Shown here: in pieces, positions 34,344 to 43,296 of the stretch
Numbering within the stretch: position 1 is the stretch's first letter
Layout: each line of letters starts with the position of its first letter
Source: Nostoc sp. MG11
GTDB lineage: Bacteria > Cyanobacteriota > Cyanobacteriia > Cyanobacteriales > Nostocaceae
Reading direction: 5' to 3'
DNA: 64,000 nucleotides
Assembly: GCF_014904695.1 (NCBI RefSeq)
Contig: NZ_JACXXN010000009.1
Coordinates: 62,001-126,000, forward strand
Position numbers and translations under genes: made by a program
The notes under the pieces: generated by a model
What the model was told of the DNA's origin: nothing
The model's input: the letters and a program-made list of their open reading frames with translations, nothing else
Databases searched by the model: none

Positions 34344-37061
34344 CTAATGACTAATCAAATCTTGAAAACGCCTATCTTGCCTAATTTTATTAAAATCAGA
34401 GTCAGATTTTGCCATTTCTCGACATTCTTGAGGATTTAGCTTGATAGCTTGTTGTAAATTTTTGATCGCCAATTCTACATTCCCCAGGAATCCATAGCAG
34501 CAAGCCTTGTTGTACCAGGCACAGTCATCATTGGGTTTAATTAAGAGTGCTTGCTCATAGGATGCGATCGCATCGTTATATTTTACTAAAGATGTCAGCG
34601 CTAATCCCCGATTGTTCCAAGCTTCGTGTTTGTCAGGTTTGATTATGAGTGCTTGGTCATAAGATGCGATCGCATCATCATATTTTCCGAGATTAAATAG
34701 GGCATTGCCTCGGTTGTACCAAGCTTCATGTTTATCAGGTTTAATTATAAGTGCTTGATCGTAAGATGCTATAGCATCATCATATTGTCCTAATTTAAAT
34801 AGGGCATTGCCTCGGTTTTTCCAAGCTTTATGTTTGTCAGGTTGTCGTTTGAGTGCTTGGTCGTAAGATGCGATCGCTGCGGTATATTGTTCTAAATTAA
34901 ACAGAGCATTGCCTCGATTATTCCAAGCTTCGTGTTTATCAGGCTCAAGGTCAAGTGCTCGGTCGTAAGATGCGATCGCTTCTGGATATTTTGCCAAATT
35001 AAACAGAGCATTGCCCCGATTGTACCAAGCTTCGTGTTTGTCGGCTTTGATGGCGAGTGCTTGGTCGTAAGAGGCGATCGCTTCAGTGTAATTTCCCAAA
35101 TCGCCCAAAGCATGACCCCGATTATACCAGGCTTCATCGTCTTTAGGTTTGATAGCGAGGGCTTGGTCGTAGGAAGCAACAGCCTCTTCAAATCGACCCA
35201 AGTTCTTGAGCGCATTACCCCGAATGTACCAGGTATAATAGTCTTCGCGTTTAATTAAAACTGCTTGATCGTATGAAGTAACCGCCTCTGCAAATCGACC
35301 TAAGTTTTTGAGTGCATTGCCGCGATTAATCCAAGCGTGGTGTAAATTGGGTTTAATGGCAATTGCTTGGTCATAGGATGCGAACGCCTCTTCATGTAGT
35401 CCCAAATTTCGCAGCGCAATACCCCGATTGTTCCAAGCTTGGTGTAAATCGGGTTTGATGGCAATTGCTTTGTCATAAGATGCGATCGCCTCGGCACTTC
35501 GCCCCGTTTCATCTAAGGCATTACCACGGTAATACAACGCTAAATAGTCATCGGGTTTGAATTCTAATACTTTGTTGTATGATGCGATCGCCTCTGTCCA
35601 CAGTCCTAAGTTACCCAGTGCAATACCCCGGTTCCCCCAAGCTTGGTAATAATCTGGTTGGATTTGTATCGCTTTATCCCAACAGGTAATAGCTTGCTGA
35701 TAGTAACTTGATTGCGCTAACTGTACACCAAAATTTAGTAGTATGCGGTGTATTTGTTTGGGGTATTGATCTGCAAGTTGTAAAATCAGTTGAGTGAAAG
35801 ATAAGATGTATTCCCCGACTTCTATATGGCTACCCTTGGCTTCAATTTGCCCATCGCGGGGTTCGAGGATGCGTTCAGTATGAATTAAAAAGTTGGTAGC
35901 AGTGCTAACTTGCCAACGATACCACAACCGTTGCCAACAATTTCCCCCCGCCAACATTCGTGCTGTCGCCTCCACACTGAATCGATAAAGTGGGATGTCG
36001 AATTGCCGCAACAAGTCTACCGCATCATAAATGTAGCAACTAACTGGATATCTCTCAACTGACTCTTGATAGCGCTTTTCCCAGGTTTTGCCGAGACTTT
36101 CCCGATAATTTTTGGGATTCAAAGGCAAACCATCATTTCGCAGATGTTGGAGATTCTCTACCACATTTCTAAAAGTGGCATCGTTACGCCTCGCTAGTTC
36201 GGGATACTGTTCTGGCTGGGCGGAAATATTAGTTTTGGGAACGGTTACTGTTAATACTTCAATAATTGCCTGATCTTCCGGTTCCGGCAATTCATAAATT
36301 TGGAATTTTTGCCATAACTTGGCGTATTTTTCCCATTGCAGTTTTTCCCAAGCGCTGGCTTCCCCAGGAAAATCTGGTTGCCGTTCATTGCGTGCTGTAG
36401 CAATCACACGGATTTCCGCTTTGCCACAGAAGGACTCATATCTTGTTAAGGCATCCAGTAGGCGCTGTTGCAGCGGGACTGTAAACCGTTCCACTTGACT
36501 TTTTTCGGCTTCTGGAGATATTTCCTCATGACTGCGGTGCATTTTCTGGTTGAGGTCATCCAAGAAAAACAGCAATTTGCGATCGCCGCCTATTTCCGTT
36601 GGCATCCGGGCTGGAATATCTAACCATTCATTTGGCTTGAGGTAAAGCACTGTCCAGCCTGCTTGATTGAGATGTTGGGCTAATTCCGCTGCTTCCCGCG
36701 TTTTTCCCAGCCCGTTACGTCCCACAATTAACACCCAGCGGTATTCTTCTAGCTGCTGTTGGAGTTCTTGGCGGATGCTGCGATTCACCACTCGATTTTG
36801 GTAAGCAATATTGCGGTCAGCCAAAGGATCTTTATCATTTCCGCCGAGAATCCGTTGCATCAAACCTGAACTTTGAGGTTTAATCACCTCAAAAGCAAAA
36901 GTTGGATGAGGAATGCGCCGCTGGCGATCGCGCCATGCCAACCACCAAAAAAAGCTGACAATGGCAGGCAAAATAGCAGGCAACCCACCAGAGAGCAGAT
37001 TGTCAATAAATTCCTTGTTATCTCTATAAAATGTGGGTATTGCCTGAAGAATGTTGAACAC
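34344..37061 (-). CDS. Membrane-anchored P-loop NTPase with about 13 TPRs
   Basis: 905 residues from a GTG start. A hydrophobic segment at about 25-44 anchors the N-terminus. A P-loop 'VGRNGLGKT' lies at 113-121 and a Walker B-like 'LLFFLDDLNQ' near 165, so the first 400 residues form a STAND-like or AAA-like NTPase module. From about 455 to 880 there are roughly 13 tetratricopeptide repeats (AWYNRGNALFNLGKYDDAIA and variants) of 34 residues, several almost identical. It probably works as a nucleotide-gated scaffold; partner and role are unknown. No operon partner is evident; pyrR ends about 110 bp upstream of it. Confidence 0.85.
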   Translation of the reverse strand: MFNILQAIPTFYRDNKEFIDNLLSGGLPAILPAIVSFFWWLAWRDRQRRIPHPTFAFEVIKPQSSGLMQRILGGNDKDPLADRNIAYQNRVVNRSIRQELQQQLEEYRWVLIVGRNGLGKTREAAELAQHLNQAGWTVLYLKPNEWLDIPARMPTEIGGDRKLLFFLDDLNQKMHRSHEEISPEAEKSQVERFTVPLQQRLLDALTRYESFCGKAEIRVIATARNERQPDFPGEASAWEKLQWEKYAKLWQKFQIYELPEPEDQAIIEVLTVTVPKTNISAQPEQYPELARRNDATFRNVVENLQHLRNDGLPLNPKNYRESLGKTWEKRYQESVERYPVSCYIYDAVDLLRQFDIPLYRFSVEATARMLAGGNCWQRLWYRWQVSTATNFLIHTERILEPRDGQIEAKGSHIEVGEYILSFTQLILQLADQYPKQIHRILLNFGVQLAQSSYYQQAITCWDKAIQIQPDYYQAWGNRGIALGNLGLWTEAIASYNKVLEFKPDDYLALYYRGNALDETGRSAEAIASYDKAIAIKPDLHQAWNNRGIALRNLGLHEEAFASYDQAIAIKPNLHHAWINRGNALKNLGRFAEAVTSYDQAVLIKREDYYTWYIRGNALKNLGRFEEAVASYDQALAIKPKDDEAWYNRGHALGDLGNYTEAIASYDQALAIKADKHEAWYNRGNALFNLAKYPEAIASYDRALDLEPDKHEAWNNRGNALFNLEQYTAAIASYDQALKRQPDKHKAWKNRGNALFKLGQYDDAIASYDQALIIKPDKHEAWYNRGNALFNLGKYDDAIASYDQALIIKPDKHEAWNNRGLALTSLVKYNDAIASYEQALLIKPNDDCAWYNKACCYGFLGNVELAIKNLQQAIKLNPQECREMAKSDSDFNKIRQDRRFQDLISH
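34540..35640 (-). repeat. Tandem 102-bp units encoding the TPRs
   Basis: Each unit carries a GCTTGGTC(A/G)TA(A/G)GATGCGATCGC-type core on the + strand; neighbouring copies differ at few positions, and HIP1 octamers recur in phase, showing recent amplification. Confidence 0.7.
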
Positions 37062-37116
37062 AAGGTTTACTCGGAGTTACTACGGCCTCCTAACTTGAGA
37101 GTGCTGAGTGCTGAAG

Positions 37117-37138
37117 TGCGGTAGCGGGGCGTAGCCCA
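37117..37138. repeat. GGGCTACGCCCC-type dispersed repeat
   Basis: GCGGTAGCGGGGCGTAGCCC is the complement of units at about 34125 and 56529. It lies in the spacer between the NTPase gene and pyrR. Confidence 0.55.
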
Positions 37139-37172
37139 TTATCAATTACGAATTATTTTGACTCCTCATCAC

Positions 37173-37715
37173 TTAATCCCCAATCAACTCCACAGCATCT
37201 CGTCCATCCGAATCTTGTAAGTAAACCTTGACAATTTCTTCTTTAGCAGTAGGTAATTTCTTACCAATAAAATCTGGATGAATTGGTAATTCACGATGTC
37301 CTCTATCTACTAATACAGCTAAACGGATTAACTCTGGTCTACCGTAGTCGTTGACTGCATTTAAAGCAGCGCGAATCGTTCGTCCTTTGAAAATCACATC
37401 ATCTACAAGCACAACCGTTTTTCCTGTGAGGTCAAAAGGAATATCGCTTTTCGCGGGAGTTCGCAAACCAATTTTGTCGAGGTCATCTCGATAAAACGTA
37501 ATATCCAAAGCGCCGACTGACACACGTACACCCTCGAGTATCTCAATCTGACGCGCCAACAATTCGGCTAATAGCGCACCTCTGGTATAAACACCAAGAA
37601 GCACCAGTTGGGATAAATCACGTGTCCTTTCCACAATTTGGGAAGCAAGGCGAGTCAAAGTACGACGGATTTCTTCGGATGAGAGAATTTCAACTACTTT
37701 GGTAGACATAGTCAT
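37173..37715 (-). CDS. pyrR: Bifunctional PyrR (pyr regulator / uracil phosphoribosyltransferase)
   Basis: 180 residues. The phosphoribosyltransferase fold is complete, with the PRPP loop '[18 protein letters not shown]' at 101-118 and the flexible-loop '[11 protein letters not shown]' near 74. PyrR makes UMP from uracil and PRPP, and in some bacteria binds pyr mRNA to control attenuation. No pyr genes or obvious attenuator lie next to it, so only the enzyme role is supported. Two close ATGs (37715, 37709) are possible starts; the spacer upstream of the ATG holds a heptamer-like array. Confidence 0.9.
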   Translation of the reverse strand: MTMSTKVVEILSSEEIRRTLTRLASQIVERTRDLSQLVLLGVYTRGALLAELLARQIEILEGVRVSVGALDITFYRDDLDKIGLRTPAKSDIPFDLTGKTVVLVDDVIFKGRTIRAALNAVNDYGRPELIRLAVLVDRGHRELPIHPDFIGKKLPTAKEEIVKVYLQDSDGRDAVELIGD

Positions 37716-37732
37716 AGACGGATACCCCTGAA

Positions 37733-37768
37733 TGGACTAGGGACTGGGGATTGGGGACTAGGGACTTT
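37733..37768. repeat. Heptamer-like array upstream of pyrR
   Basis: GGACTAGGGACTGGGGATTG and GGGACTAGGGACT are seven-base units of the GGGACTA type. Confidence 0.6.
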
Positions 37769-37863
37769 TAAGAGGGGAAAAGGTTAAAGGGATGCTTCTT
37801 GGTTTACTCTTTCCCCCTTTTGCCTTTCTTCAATCCCTAATACCCAATGCTCTATATTTATCA

Positions 37864-38835
37864 TTACCTGTTTAGCAGTATTAAAAATATAGCGATCGCT
37901 ACCACTAACCACAGCAAAAAACTATATCGAGTCAGTTGCAAAGCATTATAAATAGAAGTTGGGGTGATGGGATAAATTGCATCTCCTAGCAGTGGTTTTT
38001 GCTTAGCTATCCTGCCATACCAATTTGTACCTCCCATCTGCACGCCTAAAATAGCAGCATAGGCGCACTCACTCCAACCAGAATTAGGACTAGGATCGAT
38101 AACTGCATCCCGGCGACAAATCCGCCAAACATGCATAGGCTTACCTGATAAAAGTGCCAGAGTCATAACTGTTAACCTACAAGGTAGCCAAGTCAAACAA
38201 TCTTCTAACCGCGCACTAAACCATCCCAAATAAGTATAAGGTGCTTCCCGATAGCCCACCATTGAATCTAAAGTACTACTAGCTTTATATGCTAAAGCTA
38301 AAGGAACTGGCCCCACACCTGGCACAAAGACACCAACAATTGCATAAAACAGCGGAGCCATTACCCCATCGGTGGCATTTTCTGTAACTGTTTCTAAAAT
38401 TGCTCGCAAAACTTCTGCTTCTGAGAGGTTTTGTGTATCTCGTCCAACATAATTACTTAAGATATTACGAGCCTCCTCAAGATGATTTGCTGTTAAAGGT
38501 TGTAAAACAGCAATTGCTGCTGCCCGCAAACTTCTACCAGCAAAACAACTAGCCAAGAGAATGCTTTCTAAAGCGATTCCCAACAGCGGATGCAGCCATC
38601 TGGCACTTTGAATTATAAAATAGCCAAAAACGCCGCTCCCAATTATTAGGACAATGCCTAGTACAATTCCAGCTATGCGTTGTGTTAAAGAATTCTGACA
38701 CAATCGCCAAGAAAATTTGCTGAAGCGAGAAATTACCCATCCCATAACTTGCACTGGATGAGGCCAACCCCAAGGATCACCGATTAAATAATCTAAAAGT
38801 GCGGCAATGATTAAAATATAAATGTTATTAGTCAT
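37864..38835 (-). CDS. cobD: Adenosylcobinamide-phosphate synthase
   Basis: 323 residues, also known as CbiB. It attaches aminopropanol phosphate to adenosylcobyric acid in the inner membrane during cobalamin synthesis. The start 'ALLDYLIGDPWGWPHPVQVMG' is diagnostic. Several membrane segments are evident ('IAGIVLGIVLIIGSGVFGYF', the C-terminal 'FLLWLVVAIAIFLILL'). 'ATDGVMAPLFYAIVGV' and 'NSGWSECAYAAILGVQMGG' are also family blocks. No other cob genes and no cobalamin riboswitch are visible near it; the leader is heptamer repeat DNA. Confidence 0.93.
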   Translation of the reverse strand: MTNNIYILIIAALLDYLIGDPWGWPHPVQVMGWVISRFSKFSWRLCQNSLTQRIAGIVLGIVLIIGSGVFGYFIIQSARWLHPLLGIALESILLASCFAGRSLRAAAIAVLQPLTANHLEEARNILSNYVGRDTQNLSEAEVLRAILETVTENATDGVMAPLFYAIVGVFVPGVGPVPLALAYKASSTLDSMVGYREAPYTYLGWFSARLEDCLTWLPCRLTVMTLALLSGKPMHVWRICRRDAVIDPSPNSGWSECAYAAILGVQMGGTNWYGRIAKQKPLLGDAIYPITPTSIYNALQLTRYSFLLWLVVAIAIFLILLNR

Positions 38836-38912
38836 GAGTCAACAGTCAAGGGTCAACAGTCAAGGGTCAAGGGTCAATATTTGGACTCTGGACTATTGAC
38901 TTTTGACCGATG
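38836..38912. repeat. Heptamer array between cobD and the Rrf2 gene
   Basis: AGTCAACAGTCAAGGGTCAA-type units face GGACTCTGGACTATTGAC-type units, again as inverted arms. Confidence 0.75.
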
Positions 38913-38913
38913 A

Positions 38914-39357
38914 CTAAACAACAAAACTAGCTTCTTCCCCTAGAGAAGCTTGCCAACTGCGAGCATCATAATAAAGGTCTGCCAGAGTAATACTGTATAA
39001 AGCCTCTTTGAGTTTTTGGTTGAGCCTCTGCCACAGGGTAAATGTTACCCAATCTTCAGCTTGTGCTGGTGCTGGTGTGTGATGGGGTAAATGGGTAATA
39101 GTTTCACCGACTGCTTCTAAAATTTGTCCTATAGATATTTGTGCAGGCTGTTGTGCCAATTGGTATCCACCAATGCTACCGCGAATTGATTTTACTAATC
39201 CAGCACGACGCATTTCTATTAGCAGTTTTTCTAAGTAGGGAGCAGGGATATCTTGACGTTTGGCGATCGCTCTGACAGATACAGGTCCATATTCTGGCTG
39301 TAAACTCAAATCTAGCAATGCCTTCACACTATAGTGTCCTCTGGTAGTTAGTTTCAT
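38914..39357 (-). CDS. Rrf2-family transcription regulator without Fe-S cysteines
   Basis: 147 residues. The winged helix is standard: 'MKLTTRGHYSVKALLDLSLQ', 'VSVRAIAKRQDIPAPYLEKLL' and 'GLVKSIRGSIGGYQLA'. The region that holds three cysteines in IscR or NsrR reads 'GETITHLPHHTPAPAQAEDW' and has none, although two His residues are present. DNA binding is likely; a classical Fe-S cluster is not. Cyanobacteria have such Rrf2 proteins linked to Fe-S or redox genes. It is transcribed away from cyAbrB, with heptamer repeats in its leader. Confidence 0.88.
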   Translation of the reverse strand: MKLTTRGHYSVKALLDLSLQPEYGPVSVRAIAKRQDIPAPYLEKLLIEMRRAGLVKSIRGSIGGYQLAQQPAQISIGQILEAVGETITHLPHHTPAPAQAEDWVTFTLWQRLNQKLKEALYSITLADLYYDARSWQASLGEEASFVV

Positions 39358-39373
39358 TTTGGTAAGCTTTGTT

Positions 39374-39440
39374 ATTTAGTCAAGAGTCAATACTCAATGG
39401 ACAAAAACTCTTGGACTTTTGACTCTTCACTCTTGACTAA
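39374..39440. repeat. Heptamer array in the Rrf2 gene leader
   Basis: AGTCAAGAGTCAATACTCAA on the left and CTTTTGACTCTTCACTCTTG on the right form inverted arms 17 bases upstream of the Rrf2 start. The remaining 39441-39758 is AT-rich with no gene. Confidence 0.7.
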
Positions 39441-39758
39441 GGATCAGTTTTGCTTATCATTGTGTATTCCAATTATCATGCTCAGCAAGTAGAGTACCTT
39501 TTTAGGGTTAGTTTAAAAAACTTAAACAAATACAGTCTAGCAGTGATTCACAAACTATATATAGTTATCAGCATTGCCAGAATTATATAAAATACATTGT
39601 CTTAACAATATTAGTAATCAAGCAACAATTCTGTCTATCAGTGTAATATACTTGGCTAGGCTGAGATAAAAACTAAAAGACTCTGTTCTTGTTAGCTTAA
39701 CGTCAGCTAAAATAAAATCGATTCCAACACTTCAAACATTCGTTTTCAACCTAAGTTG

Positions 39759-40172
39759 ATGCCTAAACAGAAAAAAATTGAACCCCTCGTCGGTGAAGAA
39801 CTGCTCAAAAAAGTCAAAGAGCTAGAGAACGAGAGCAAAGAAGACAAAGCCAAGAAGTGCGGCTACTATACCGTTACCAAAAATGGTATAGAGCGCGTTA
39901 ATATGATGAAGTTCTTAAACGCCCTAATTGATGCCGAAGGCATTCAGTTAGACAGTGCGCCCAATGCCAACGGGCGTGGTGGACGCAGTGCTAGCTATAG
40001 AATTAGTGTGCAATCGAATGGTAACTTACTGATAGGTTCAGCTTATACGAAACAGATGAATCTCAAACCAGGAGATGAGTTTCTCATCACTTTAGGGAAA
40101 AAGCATATTCGTCTAAGGCAGGTAGACCCAGAAGATCAAGAAGGTGTCGAAGCTATAGAAGCTACAGCTTAA
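39759..40172 (+). CDS. cyAbrB-type transcription regulator
   Basis: 137 residues from ATG 39759 (an in-frame TTG lies just before). It is the cyanobacterial AbrB type with the DNA-binding swapped-hairpin at the C-terminus: 'NLLIGSAYTKQMNLKPGDEF' and 'LITLGKKHIRLRQVD'. The N-terminal half has 'GYYTVTKNGIERVNMMKFLNAL' and the Gly/Arg linker 'ANGRGGRSASYR'. cyAbrB proteins are abundant global regulators of carbon-nitrogen balance, hydrogenase and stress genes in cyanobacteria. The acidic tail is 'VDPEDQEGVEAIEATA'. A heptamer array follows the stop. Confidence 0.9.
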   Translation: MPKQKKIEPLVGEELLKKVKELENESKEDKAKKCGYYTVTKNGIERVNMMKFLNALIDAEGIQLDSAPNANGRGGRSASYRISVQSNGNLLIGSAYTKQMNLKPGDEFLITLGKKHIRLRQVDPEDQEGVEAIEATA

Positions 40173-40175
40173 TAA

Positions 40176-40283
40176 ATAGTCAAGAGTCTAAAGTCCAAAG
40201 TCCAAAGTCCACAATCAAAGATTTTTTGACTCTTGACTCTTGACTCTTGACTCTTGACCCTTGACCCTTGACTCTTGACTAAT
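40176..40283. repeat. Heptamer array that enters the ClC coding region
   Basis: AGTCAAGAGTCTAAAGTCCA-type units face several TTGACTC/TTGACCC units. The right arm (40215-40283) is translated as the tail of the convergent ClC gene. Confidence 0.8.
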
Positions 40284-42176
40284 AACTACATCTGTTGTGG
40301 GTAAAACTGGTAAATAGTAACGAAGCGCCTTACGCGTAACTGCTAAATTGCAAGTTAATGCAATTTGCTCTTTTTCTAATAGACCTAAAATGCGATCAGG
40401 ATTGTCTCGTGATACTACTGGTAATTGATGCAAACCTCTAAGAGCCATGCGGTCTAAAGCTTCAGATAAGAGTTCATCTTGCCAAGCATAGAGGATTTCA
40501 GTGGTACAAATGTCTATGAGAGTCTGACTGGATAAATTATCCCCAATTTCTGTTGATGAATTTGAGTAAGTTTGCCAAAGAGAAAGAGCGCGGTTAATAT
40601 CTTCCAGAGAAAGGATACCAACTAACTGATCGGCTTCATCAATTACTAAAGCACTCCGCACGCGATCGCGTGTCATTTCCACAGCTGCATCTAACACCCC
40701 CAACGTTGCAGATAACTTTTTTGGAGAAGAGTGCATGGCATCTTCTACCAAAATTTGTTGCACAATTTCCGCCTGTTCATCTTTCAATTCCGAAAGACCA
40801 ATTTGCTGTAAATTAGAGTTAGAATTAAAAGTCGGCTTAATCCGCTCCACTAGCCAAACACTCAGACCCACAGCTGCCATCAACGGTAAAACAATACGGT
40901 AGTCACGAGTTAATTCAAACAGCATTAAAATTGCCGTTAATGGTGCTCTAACACTGGCAGCTAGGACTGCTGCCATTCCCACCATTGCATAAGCTGGGGG
41001 AGCTGCCATTTGCTCACCAATTACCGGAAAGACTAAAGCCAAAATTTTGGCGTAAGCCGATCCAAAAGAAGCACCCAGAAACATCGCTGGTGCAAACAAA
41101 CCGCCAACAAAACCACTACCTGTACTAATAGCAGTCATCAGTAGTTTTAGCACCAACAGCTCAACCAATAATAAGAGCGAGAACTGTACATCTTGAAGCA
41201 TTGCTTCCACAGTTTCATAACCGACACCTAAAATTTGCGGAAAAAGTAAAGCAACTGCACCCACGATGACGCCGCCAATAATGGGATGAATCGGCTGAGG
41301 AATTCGTCCCAAAAAGTCAAAACCCGCAACCTTTCCACCAAAGCAGGCTTTTGCCAAACGAATTGATTGTGTATAAGCTAGAGAAACTAGACTAGCCCCT
41401 AAACCCAAACCAAGATAAAGGGGTAATTCCAAAGGACTGCGAACTTGGTAAACAGGTAAAGCAAAAGCAGGTTGTGCCCCCAAACCAATTTGAGCAATTA
41501 ATGCCGCCACCACAGCTGCTAGCAGCACCACACTCACAGCAGAAGTAGCGAAGGATGTAGTTCCCATCACCACCTCTAGTGCAAAGAATACTCCCGCAAT
41601 CGGAGCATTAAATCCAGCAGCTAATCCAGCAGCAGCACCAGCACCTAAAAGCAATCGCCGTCGTTCTTGAGATACTTGTAGTATTAGAGATAATAACATC
41701 CCAAAATTGGCACCAATTTCTACACTTGGCCCCTCTGGTCCTAAAGAAGCACCGCTTCCCAAGGAAACAGATGCAGCCAGCATCTTCGTTACTGGTCGCA
41801 GTGGTCGCTTTATTTCTGTTCCTTGGGAGGCGGCGATGAGAGATGAAAGTCCAGGCCCAAAGTCTTGAGTGCGCCAGCGCATCAAGCCAACAATGAGTCC
41901 GCCAAGGGTAGGAACGCAGGCTAAAGTCCAAGCACCCCAACCACCAATCTGGCCCATCAAAGTTTCCAGCATCAGGTGGTGAATCAGCTGGATTAAATAG
42001 TGAAAAGTAACTATACCCATACCAGTACCACCGCCAATTAGCATGGCTAAAAACAGCACTACGGTTTCTGGTGATGGTTGAAAACGGTTAATTAGCTGAG
42101 CTAAACGCGCAGAAGGTGTAGGAAAGGCAGGTTGTTCCGTTACCTTCCTCAGTTCAGTGGGAGGCAAGAGAGTCAT
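40215..42176 (-). CDS. ClC-family chloride channel/antiporter with CBS pair
   Basis: 653 residues. The membrane part (about 30-450) has the ClC signatures: 'GSGASLGPEGPSVEIGANFG' with the gating Glu in 'GPEGP', and 'GSGFVGGLFAPAMFLGASFG'. Two CBS domains follow (about 490-620; 'VEDAMHSSPKKLSATLGVLD', 'DQLVGILSLEDINRAL'). Keeping the gating glutamate fits chloride/proton exchange, though channels keep it too. The last 22 residues are heptamer-repeat encoded: (S/G)QES(R/K)VK units up to 'SQESKNL'. Convergent with cyAbrB, whose 3' repeat arm it shares. Confidence 0.9.
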   Translation of the reverse strand: MTLLPPTELRKVTEQPAFPTPSARLAQLINRFQPSPETVVLFLAMLIGGGTGMGIVTFHYLIQLIHHLMLETLMGQIGGWGAWTLACVPTLGGLIVGLMRWRTQDFGPGLSSLIAASQGTEIKRPLRPVTKMLAASVSLGSGASLGPEGPSVEIGANFGMLLSLILQVSQERRRLLLGAGAAAGLAAGFNAPIAGVFFALEVVMGTTSFATSAVSVVLLAAVVAALIAQIGLGAQPAFALPVYQVRSPLELPLYLGLGLGASLVSLAYTQSIRLAKACFGGKVAGFDFLGRIPQPIHPIIGGVIVGAVALLFPQILGVGYETVEAMLQDVQFSLLLLVELLVLKLLMTAISTGSGFVGGLFAPAMFLGASFGSAYAKILALVFPVIGEQMAAPPAYAMVGMAAVLAASVRAPLTAILMLFELTRDYRIVLPLMAAVGLSVWLVERIKPTFNSNSNLQQIGLSELKDEQAEIVQQILVEDAMHSSPKKLSATLGVLDAAVEMTRDRVRSALVIDEADQLVGILSLEDINRALSLWQTYSNSSTEIGDNLSSQTLIDICTTEILYAWQDELLSEALDRMALRGLHQLPVVSRDNPDRILGLLEKEQIALTCNLAVTRKALRYYLPVLPTTDVVISQESRVKGQESRVKSQESKNL

Positions 42177-42655
42177 CGAGAGGCGGGGTAAATGTAAGAA
42201 AAAATTTAAGTTTTTATCTGTTACTTCTCATTGTGAGCCATTATTTAGCAACCAGACAAGTAGACTTTATTTGCTTGATTTACAAAGCTTTAGCAAAAAA
42301 TGTCATTGTGCAAAATTTTTGTGGTGAGAACGGTTAAATGGGAGAGAATTAATAATTAAGGGTTAGCGATCGCTCTCCTAGATGCAAGTGAGCTTCGACT
42401 CTATTCTCTGTAAACAAAATACAATATTTGCGAGCTGAGTGGACGCACGATAGACAAGCATTAAAGGAGAGTCATCCTTAGCTAAATCTAGCTATACTCG
42501 TGTTGTAACTATTGAGCTATCCTTAATTAGGAATGCAAATTTATGTGTGATTTATGGCTCATATCAAACCATACTTAGCGATTTACTAAATATTGATTGG
42601 AATTCAATATAGCTATTGTTATAGAGCGAATAAATGGACTAGGCGGACAAGGTAA
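42177..42655. other. Spacer between divergent ClC and zinc-ribbon genes
   Basis: AT-rich, one HIP1 site near 42367; no gene or clear regulatory repeat seen. Confidence 0.4.
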
Positions 42656-43039
42656 ATGAATACACACACCTTTGATAATCATTATGTTACTTGCCCAATT
42701 TGCCAGAGAAATGCTACGCCCAAACCAGTCAAGACGTGCATTGGCTTGTTTACCTGTCCGTATTGCCAGGAACGTCTAGTAGTTTGTCAAAGTGGTCATT
42801 ACGTTCGTGACCCATTTACCTGGAGACAGATGATGATTGCTTCGGCGCTACGTCGTCAAAGCCGACCCCTAGCTAGGATTATAAGAGATTTTGTCTTACT
42901 CAAGCGTCCTATGGTAGCCCTAGCTGTTGGAAGTGCCATTTTCTTTAGTATGATTGCTATTACCCAGGAAAGCACAAGCTACGATCGCCAAGTTTTTCCC
43001 ATAGAGCAAATTAAAGAAGTAGGGGAAAAATCTCCATAA
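42656..43039 (+). CDS. Zinc-ribbon protein with one membrane segment
   Basis: 127 residues. The N-terminus has 'VTCPICQRN' (Cys13, Cys16) and 'FTCPYCQERLVVC' (Cys34, Cys37), a likely four-cysteine zinc ribbon. A basic stretch 'ALRRQSRPLARIIRDFVLLK' precedes a membrane helix 'MVALAVGSAIFFSMIAI'. The C-terminal tail is soluble. Function unknown; the layout suggests a membrane-tethered metal-binding or nucleic-acid-binding protein. A stem-loop follows 70 bases after the stop. Confidence 0.65.
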   Translation: MNTHTFDNHYVTCPICQRNATPKPVKTCIGLFTCPYCQERLVVCQSGHYVRDPFTWRQMMIASALRRQSRPLARIIRDFVLLKRPMVALAVGSAIFFSMIAITQESTSYDRQVFPIEQIKEVGEKSP

Positions 43040-43109
43040 GTTTACACCCTGTTATAACTAAATCTTACATTACTGTCAGTACTATTATAACAAAACATAC
43101 TTATGTTTC

Positions 43110-43146
43110 ACCGTGTTCTATTTGTTTGAGGCAAATAAAACACGGT
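43110..43146 (+). terminator. Stem-loop after the zinc-ribbon gene
   Basis: ACCGTGTT pairs with AACACGGT, with an inner ATTTG/CAAAT stem around TTTGAGG. Only TTT follows, so it is a moderate candidate. Confidence 0.5.
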
Positions 43147-43210
43147 TTGGGGTAAATATGTATTGCTGTATTCTCTGAATAGAGTTTTTCTTTCGTACAA
43201 ATAGACCACA

Positions 43211-43240
43211 GTAGGGTGGGCATTACAATGCCCACCCTAC
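43211..43240. repeat. Nearly perfect 30-bp palindrome
   Basis: GTAGGGTGGGCATT and AATGCCCACCCTAC pair over 14 bp around AC. Related shorter forms are near 14000 and 56690. It lies between convergent genes and may stop transcription both ways. Confidence 0.7.
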
Positions 43241-43296
43241 GAGTTTAGCTATTTTTTAAAATCTCATGCAATTTGAAGGTCGATATACAAGGGCAT

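Noticed and set aside
37780-38913. Cobalamin riboswitch near cobD
   Set aside because: Only heptamer repeats precede the gene; no B12-box-like sequence seen.
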